Source of the DNA: Leucothrix mucor
GTDB lineage: Bacteria > Pseudomonadota > Gammaproteobacteria > Thiotrichales > Thiotrichaceae
DNA length: 9,646 nt
Assembly: GCA_011322515.1 (NCBI GenBank)
Contig: DRMS01000208.1
Coordinates: 1-9,646, forward strand
Reading direction: 5' to 3'
Positions 5,980 to 9,646 of the stretch are shown here, piece after piece. Below the pieces are notes generated by a model. It searched no databases. It was not told where the DNA came from and saw nothing but the letters and a program-made list of their open reading frames with translations. Position 1 is the first letter of the stretch; each line of letters begins with the position of its first letter. Position numbers and translations under genes: made by a program.

Positions 5980-7392
5980 CTAAAAAGGTAAGTTTTCTGT
6001 TATTCCTATTTGGGCTAATAAATCACGGAAGTGTTGTTTTATTTCACTCAAGCGTTGTTGCGTTTTAGCTTCAAAACGGAGGGTCAATGTAGGGGTTGTA
6101 TTTGATGAGCGTAGCAGTCCCCAACAATCATCATAATCAATACGCATTCCATCAATCAGTGTCTTTTTGGCTAAAGGAAAATCAGCCAGTTTAATAATGA
6201 TGGCTAAGGTTTGCCGTGCTTTTGTTGCATTGGGGAAATATAATAAATACTCAGGTGTGGCGTAGCTATCGGGGATTTCCGCAAAAACCTGCGTGGGTGA
6301 TTGGCTAAATTCAGAGAGTAACTCAAGCAACCGTGCTGCGTTATAGAGCGCATCATCAAAGCACGACCAGCGATCTTTTAGGATGATATGCCCACTAAAC
6401 TCACCTCCCATAATGGCATTAATCTGCTTCATATGAGATTTAAGGGTAGAGTGTCCACTAACACACATTGAAGGAATGCCACCCGCTTTTATAATCGCTT
6501 GAGGTAATAGGCAACTACATTTTACATCAAAGGCAATTTTTTCCTTAGGGTGGTGCTTGAGAATACTATTGGCTAGTAAAATCATGATTCGATCAGGCCA
6601 AAGTATTTTGCCATTGGCATCTACCGCAATCATGCGGTCGGCATCACCATCAAACGCTATGCCAATATCCAACTGTTGCTCGCTAACCAATTGTTGCAAG
6701 GCGCTGAGGTTTTCTGGTTTGGTTGGGTCGGGTGAATGGTTGGGAAATGTCCCATCCAGCTCACAATAGAGGGGATAAACCTCACACCCAATTTGCTTAA
6801 ATAATGATTCAGCAATCAACGCGGAAACGCCGTTACAACAGTCTATGCCAATACGCAAAGGGCGTTGTAATCTAATATCATCAATAATGGCTTGTTGGTA
6901 GTCAGGAAGAATATTCTGCCTGACCAGTGCTTGATGGGATTCTGGCTGGAGATTAAATTGACCTGATTTAACGACTTGATAAAGTTGCTTAATTTTTTCT
7001 GCACTAAGTGGTTTATTATCCATTACCATTTTAATGCCATTATGATTGGCAGGGTTATGGCTGGCGGTAATCATTAAGCCATTAGGGATGTGTAGATGGG
7101 ATAAAGCGAAGTACAGGGCAGGGGTAGGGATAATGCCAAGGTCTGTTATTTGACAGCCAGTGTCAATTAACCCTCTGCGTAGTTGTAGTGCTATTTCTGG
7201 GCTACTAATACGTGCATCCCGACCCAGCAAAACTTTCGGGATTCGATGAGTACCATCTTCCTTTTGTATAGTGGCTCGCAGTTGCGAGCCTATTCCAAGA
7301 CCGATGTTATAAGCATCTAGAGGGACAAAATCCTTTCCTATCTCTCCTCGAATATCATATGCCTTGAAAATATCTTTTGAAATATTCCCCAT
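5980..7392 (-). CDS. algC: Phosphomannomutase / phosphoglucomutase
   Basis: Alpha-D-phosphohexomutase of 470 residues (P. aeruginosa AlgC has 463) that interconverts mannose or glucose 6- and 1-phosphates, feeding LPS, exopolysaccharide and sugar nucleotides. Landmarks in order: IFKAYDIRG (8-16); phosphoserine loop GLMITASHNP with catalytic Ser111 (105-114); metal loop FDGDADR with Asp248, Asp250, Asp252; sugar-binding GGEFSGH (329-335); and the C-terminal phosphate loop RSSNTTP (428-434). The motif usually written KTGHS reads VSGHS here (311-315). ATG 7392 has AGGA directly against it, which is poor spacing, but no better in-frame start exists, since a stop lies just upstream. The gene follows dut on the same strand after a 130-bp gap. 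The same dut-algC order in Pseudomonas supports the name. Which sugar is preferred cannot be read from sequence. Confidence 0.93.
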   Translation of the reverse strand: MGNISKDIFKAYDIRGEIGKDFVPLDAYNIGLGIGSQLRATIQKEDGTHRIPKVLLGRDARISSPEIALQLRRGLIDTGCQITDLGIIPTPALYFALSHLHIPNGLMITASHNPANHNGIKMVMDNKPLSAEKIKQLYQVVKSGQFNLQPESHQALVRQNILPDYQQAIIDDIRLQRPLRIGIDCCNGVSALIAESLFKQIGCEVYPLYCELDGTFPNHSPDPTKPENLSALQQLVSEQQLDIGIAFDGDADRMIAVDANGKILWPDRIMILLANSILKHHPKEKIAFDVKCSCLLPQAIIKAGGIPSMCVSGHSTLKSHMKQINAIMGGEFSGHIILKDRWSCFDDALYNAARLLELLSEFSQSPTQVFAEIPDSYATPEYLLYFPNATKARQTLAIIIKLADFPLAKKTLIDGMRIDYDDCWGLLRSSNTTPTLTLRFEAKTQQRLSEIKQHFRDLLAQIGITENLPF

Positions 7393-7460
7393 TCCTAAGG
7401 TTTATAACATAATGCTAATGGCTTAGGTACCGTTTTTCAGATAAATAATTTTCTGATAAA

Positions 7461-7487
7461 AGGAGTGAAAGCTTCCGCTTTTCAGTC
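7461..7487 (-). repeat. Short hairpin repeat, copy D
   Basis: Read on the minus strand it is GACTGAAAAGC-GGAA-GCTTTC followed by ACTCCT, the same plan as copies A and C (CTGAAAAGC, 4-nt loop, GCTTTC, ATTCCT). It begins 36 bp after the dut stop codon, before the mutase gene. On that strand a CCTTTT run follows, so it may act as a weak terminator between dut and the mutase. A CATTCCTAAGG fragment of the same repeat sits at 7390-7400, across the mutase start. Confidence 0.55.
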
Positions 7488-7522
7488 ATCAAGATGAAAT
7501 TTAAGTTAGGACTATTAATAGG

Positions 7523-7987
7523 TTATTTTTTACCCGAATGTCCAAAACCACCTTCGCCACGATCAGAGCTATTAAAATGATCAACCTGATTCAGCTTTAC
7601 CTGTAATACAGGCACAAAAACAAGCTGTGCGATACGATCAGCAATTTCGATAGTGAAATCTTTATCACTACGATTCCAGCAAGAAATATACAATTGTCCC
7701 TGATAATCAGAATCAATTAAGCCAACAAGATTACCAAGCACAATACCCTGTTTATGACCTAATCCTGAGCGGGGAAGAATGGTTGCGGCAATGGATGGAT
7801 CGCCAATATGAATCGCAAGTCCTGTGGGGATGAGTTGTGTTTCCCCTGCCTTAATAATGAGTGCTTCATTCAAGCAGGCGCGTAAGTCCATCCCCGCCGA
7901 GCCTTCTGTGGCGTATTCAGGCAAGGGGATGCTATCACCAATGCGAGGGTCTAGAATAGTGTAGTCGATAATAGGTGTTGTTGTCAT
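7523..7987 (-). CDS. dut: Deoxyuridine 5'-triphosphate nucleotidohydrolase (dUTPase)
   Basis: Hydrolyses dUTP to dUMP and pyrophosphate, keeping uracil out of DNA and supplying dUMP for dTMP synthesis. The 154-residue length fits trimeric dUTPases (E. coli 151). The five family motifs are present: AGMDLRA (31-37), PRSGLGHKQG (72-81), GLIDSDYQGQL with the catalytic Asp (89-99), ADRIAQLVFVPV (116-127), and the C-terminal P-loop-like arm RGEGGFGHSG (143-152). The arm's Phe is expected to stack on the uracil. The start ATG 7987 has AAGGA about 10 nt upstream. It lies 92 bp downstream of coaBC on the same strand, the usual gammaproteobacterial order, though a palindromic repeat separates the two. 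Confidence 0.97.
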   Translation of the reverse strand: MTTTPIIDYTILDPRIGDSIPLPEYATEGSAGMDLRACLNEALIIKAGETQLIPTGLAIHIGDPSIAATILPRSGLGHKQGIVLGNLVGLIDSDYQGQLYISCWNRSDKDFTIEIADRIAQLVFVPVLQVKLNQVDHFNSSDRGEGGFGHSGKK

Positions 7988-8020
7988 AGGGTTAGATTCC
8001 TTAGGTGGAAAAAATACATC

Positions 8021-8073
8021 TCTCGCAAAGATGCAAAGGTATTCACTTGTCTTTTATTTGCGTCTTTGTGAGA
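8021..8073. repeat. CGCAAAGA-type inverted repeat between coaBC and dut
   Basis: TCTCGCAAAGATGCAAA (8021-8037) pairs with TTTGCGTCTTTGTGAGA (8057-8073), 15 of 17 positions matching around a 19-nt centre. The CGCAAAGACGCAAAG motif is a dispersed non-coding repeat I recall from many environmental bacterial genomes. The hairpin may stop or pause transcription between coaBC and dut. There is no long T-run. Confidence 0.6.
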
Positions 8074-8079
8074 TAATCT

Positions 8080-9291
8080 TTATGTTTTTTCAAAATATTT
8101 TTCACTAATAATGTCCATTAGCTCGTAAGCTAATGTCTGCTTATCTTTTTCAGGTAATGAGATTTGCCCATCTGCCCATAGGATCTCTAATTGATTGGTA
8201 TCTTGATCAAATCCTTTACCTTCGCCAACAGGGTTGGCAACAATCATATCAAGCTTCTTGCGCTCTAATTTATGCCGTGCATAGGTGATTAAATGATGTG
8301 TTTCAGCGGCAAAGCCAACGGTAAATAAGTCAGTGAATTGATGGCTGACATCAGAGAGAATATCGGCATTTTGTTTTAGTTCTAGCTGTAGATATTCCTC
8401 TGATTTTTTAATTTTTTTGCTAAAAATATCTTTGCTGGAATAATCAGAAACAGCCGCTGTTGCGATAAAAATATCAGCATATTTAGCCGCTGCCAAGGTG
8501 GCGGCATGCATCTGGGCGGCTGATTCGACGTTGATAATATCAATACCTTGAGGCACGCTAATGCTAACAGGCCCTGAGATAAGGGTTACCTTCGCACCTA
8601 AATCTCGTGCAGCAATAGCGATTGAATAACCCATTTTACCTGAGCTACGATTGCTGATATAGCGTACAGGGTCAATTGCTTCTTGCGTTGGTCCTGCGGT
8701 CAGTAAAATATGCTTTCCCTTGAGGGGGTGTTGTTTGATTAATTCTGATTCTGCTTGCAATAGTTTGGTAAATATCTCATGGGGTTCCAGCATTCGACCT
8801 GTACCCGTTTCACCACACGCTTGGTCGCCATCAGCAGGCCCTAGAATGTTTATATTACGTTGTAATAATATAGCCAGATTCGCCTGAGTAGCGGCATTTT
8901 CCCACATAACACGATTCATGGCAGGCACAAGATAGAGAGGTGCTTCGCTTGCCAGACAGAGGGTGCTGAGTAAATCATTCGCTATCCCATGCGCTAATCG
9001 CGCCATGATATCGGCACTGGCGGGCGCAATGATGATGCTATCTGCCCAGCGCGCCAGTTCGATATGTCCCATTGCAGCCTCTGCGCTACTATCAAGTAAA
9101 TCCGTATGCACAGGGTTGCCTGATAATGCCTGAAAGGTGAGGGGGGTTATAAATTTCATTGCTGCATCGGTCATGCAAACACGTACATTAGCGCCCGCTT
9201 TAATCAATGCGCGTACTAAGATTGGCAGCTTATAAGCCGCAATGCCGCCACTTATCCCAACGACTATATTTTTATTAAATTGCTTTGTCAT
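8080..9291 (-). CDS. coaBC: Bifunctional phosphopantothenoylcysteine decarboxylase / phosphopantothenate-cysteine ligase
   Basis: Flavoprotein of coenzyme A biosynthesis. CoaB joins 4'-phosphopantothenate to cysteine using CTP; CoaC decarboxylates the product to 4'-phosphopantetheine with FMN. From ATG 9291 it has 403 residues (E. coli 406). The CoaC half (about 1-185) has the FMN-binding GISGGIAAYK (12-21), catalytic His76 in MGHIELARWAD, PAMN with Asn126, and the flap Cys159 in ACGETGTGRM. The CoaB half (about 190-403) starts KHILLTAGPTQEAIDPVRYISNRSSGKMG, with Asn214 in ISN; it also has AAVSDY (279-284), the KKIKK lysines and MIVANPVGEG (349-358). The open frame runs 216 nt further upstream to 9507 but would overlap divergent radC and adds non-family sequence, so it was trimmed. 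The ribosome site before ATG 9291 is weak. All key residues are present. Confidence 0.97.
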   Translation of the reverse strand: MTKQFNKNIVVGISGGIAAYKLPILVRALIKAGANVRVCMTDAAMKFITPLTFQALSGNPVHTDLLDSSAEAAMGHIELARWADSIIIAPASADIMARLAHGIANDLLSTLCLASEAPLYLVPAMNRVMWENAATQANLAILLQRNINILGPADGDQACGETGTGRMLEPHEIFTKLLQAESELIKQHPLKGKHILLTAGPTQEAIDPVRYISNRSSGKMGYSIAIAARDLGAKVTLISGPVSISVPQGIDIINVESAAQMHAATLAAAKYADIFIATAAVSDYSSKDIFSKKIKKSEEYLQLELKQNADILSDVSHQFTDLFTVGFAAETHHLITYARHKLERKKLDMIVANPVGEGKGFDQDTNQLEILWADGQISLPEKDKQTLAYELMDIISEKYFEKT

Positions 9292-9328
9292 AATGCGCTG
9301 AAGTGTAACAAATTTAGAAATAAAATAT

Positions 9329-9358
9329 CGCGCTAAGATACAAAGGACACCAAGAAAA
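9329..9358 (+). repeat. Degenerate CGCAAAGA-type repeat, second copy
   Basis: CGCTAAGATACAAAGGACAC (9331-9350) followed by CAAGAAAA resembles one arm of the same repeat family as 8021-8073 (consensus about CGCAAAGACGCAAAG-AACACCAAGAAAA). It lies in the divergent coaBC/radC gap, so it must sit in or near the promoters of both genes. No paired second arm is visible. Confidence 0.45.
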
Positions 9359-9371
9359 GAGTTTAATTTAT

Positions 9372-9379
9372 GAGGTGAT
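9372..9379 (+). promoter_or_regulatory. Strong ribosome binding site of radC
   Basis: GAGGTGAT, fully complementary to the 16S 3' end pattern, lies 6 nt before the ATG at 9386 and fixes the radC start. An out-of-frame ATG overlaps it (9378). Confidence 0.75.
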
Positions 9380-9385
9380 GGGCTT

Positions 9386-9646
9386 ATGTCAATTAAAGAT
9401 TGGGCAGTTGAAGAGAGACCGCGTGAAAAGTTATTACAGCGGGGTGCAAATGTATTATCCGACGCAGAGTTGTTGGCGATATTTTTACGCACTGGTATTA
9501 AAGGCAAAAGTGCGGTTGATTTGGCTAAAGATTTGCTGGATGAGTCAGGTAGCCTAAACGCATTAATGGGGGCGACTGAAGAAACATTCTGTTTTCATAA
9601 AGGCTTAGGTCAAGCAAAATACGTGCAAATGAAAGCGGTAGTAGAA
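9386..9646 (+). CDS. radC: RadC-family protein (UPF0758), N-terminal part (3' end outside window)
   Basis: The first 87 codons are visible and open to the right edge. The N-terminus matches RadC: MSIKDWAVEERPREKLLQRG (1-20), then SDAELLAIFLRTGIKGKSAVDLAKDLL (25-51), then a helix-hairpin-helix-like end GLGQAKYVQMKAV (73-85). The catalytic-looking JAMM/MPN domain of the family is beyond the window. RadC was once tied to DNA repair, but that role is disputed, so no function is asserted. Divergent placement next to coaBC is the classic gammaproteobacterial arrangement. The ATG at 9386 has an excellent ribosome site. Confidence 0.95.
   Translation, partial: MSIKDWAVEERPREKLLQRGANVLSDAELLAIFLRTGIKGKSAVDLAKDLLDESGSLNALMGATEETFCFHKGLGQAKYVQMKAVVE

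Noticed and set aside
9292..9507. N-terminal extension of the coaBC frame by 72 codons
   Set aside because: It would overlap the well-supported divergent radC start, and CoaBC proteins begin close to the FMN-binding GISGG motif, as they do from ATG 9291.
1..9646. CRISPR arrays, tRNA or rRNA genes, prophage or toxin-antitoxin genes
   Set aside because: I looked for regularly spaced direct repeats, cloverleaf patterns and typical small paired genes on both strands and found none.

Overview
The window looks like a chromosomal segment of a moderately AT-rich gammaproteobacterium. The strongest clue is the block radC / coaBC - dut - phosphomanno(gluco)mutase, with radC divergent; the same order is known from Pseudomonas (radC, coaBC, dut, algC). 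An LptE fragment, a membrane-anchored c-type cytochrome and REP-like GTAGGTCGGGTTAG palindromes would fit a sulfur-oxidising or methanotroph-like lineage (Thiotrichales or Beggiatoaceae type), but that placement is inference.

Layout. Left (1-2465, + strand): the 3' end of lptE, then the two-gene sucCD unit for succinyl-CoA synthetase, followed by a hairpin that probably ends it. Middle (2608-5662): four genes that do not form an operon. They are a solitary FetB-like permease (-), a divergent lipoprotein cytochrome c (+), a DUF302 protein (-), and a lytic transglycosylase with an extremely Lys/Arg-rich linker (-). Between the convergent cytochrome and DUF302 genes lies a 334-bp gap filled by a nested palindromic, REP/MITE-like element of about 250 bp. 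Right (5980-9646): phosphomannomutase/phosphoglucomutase, dut and coaBC, all on the minus strand, and the 5' end of radC diverging on the plus strand. An AT-rich gap (about 5663-5979) separates the mutase from the transglycosylase and holds a perfect 11-bp inverted repeat.

How the genes work together. sucCD completes the succinyl-CoA to succinate step of the TCA cycle. LptE, the mutase (sugar precursors for polysaccharide or LPS) and the transglycosylase are envelope functions. Dut, CoaBC and RadC are housekeeping genes kept together by ancestry rather than by one pathway.

No defence system, CRISPR array, prophage, transposase gene, tRNA or rRNA is visible, and I do not see a convincing new multi-gene system. 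The most interesting signals are non-coding: (i) the nested palindromic element at 3917-4169; (ii) a short hairpin family (core GAAA(A)GC-4 nt-GCTTTC with a flanking ATTCCT) that recurs near gene ends; (iii) two degenerate CGCAAAGA-type repeats around coaBC. Among proteins, the basic tract of the transglycosylase stands out.
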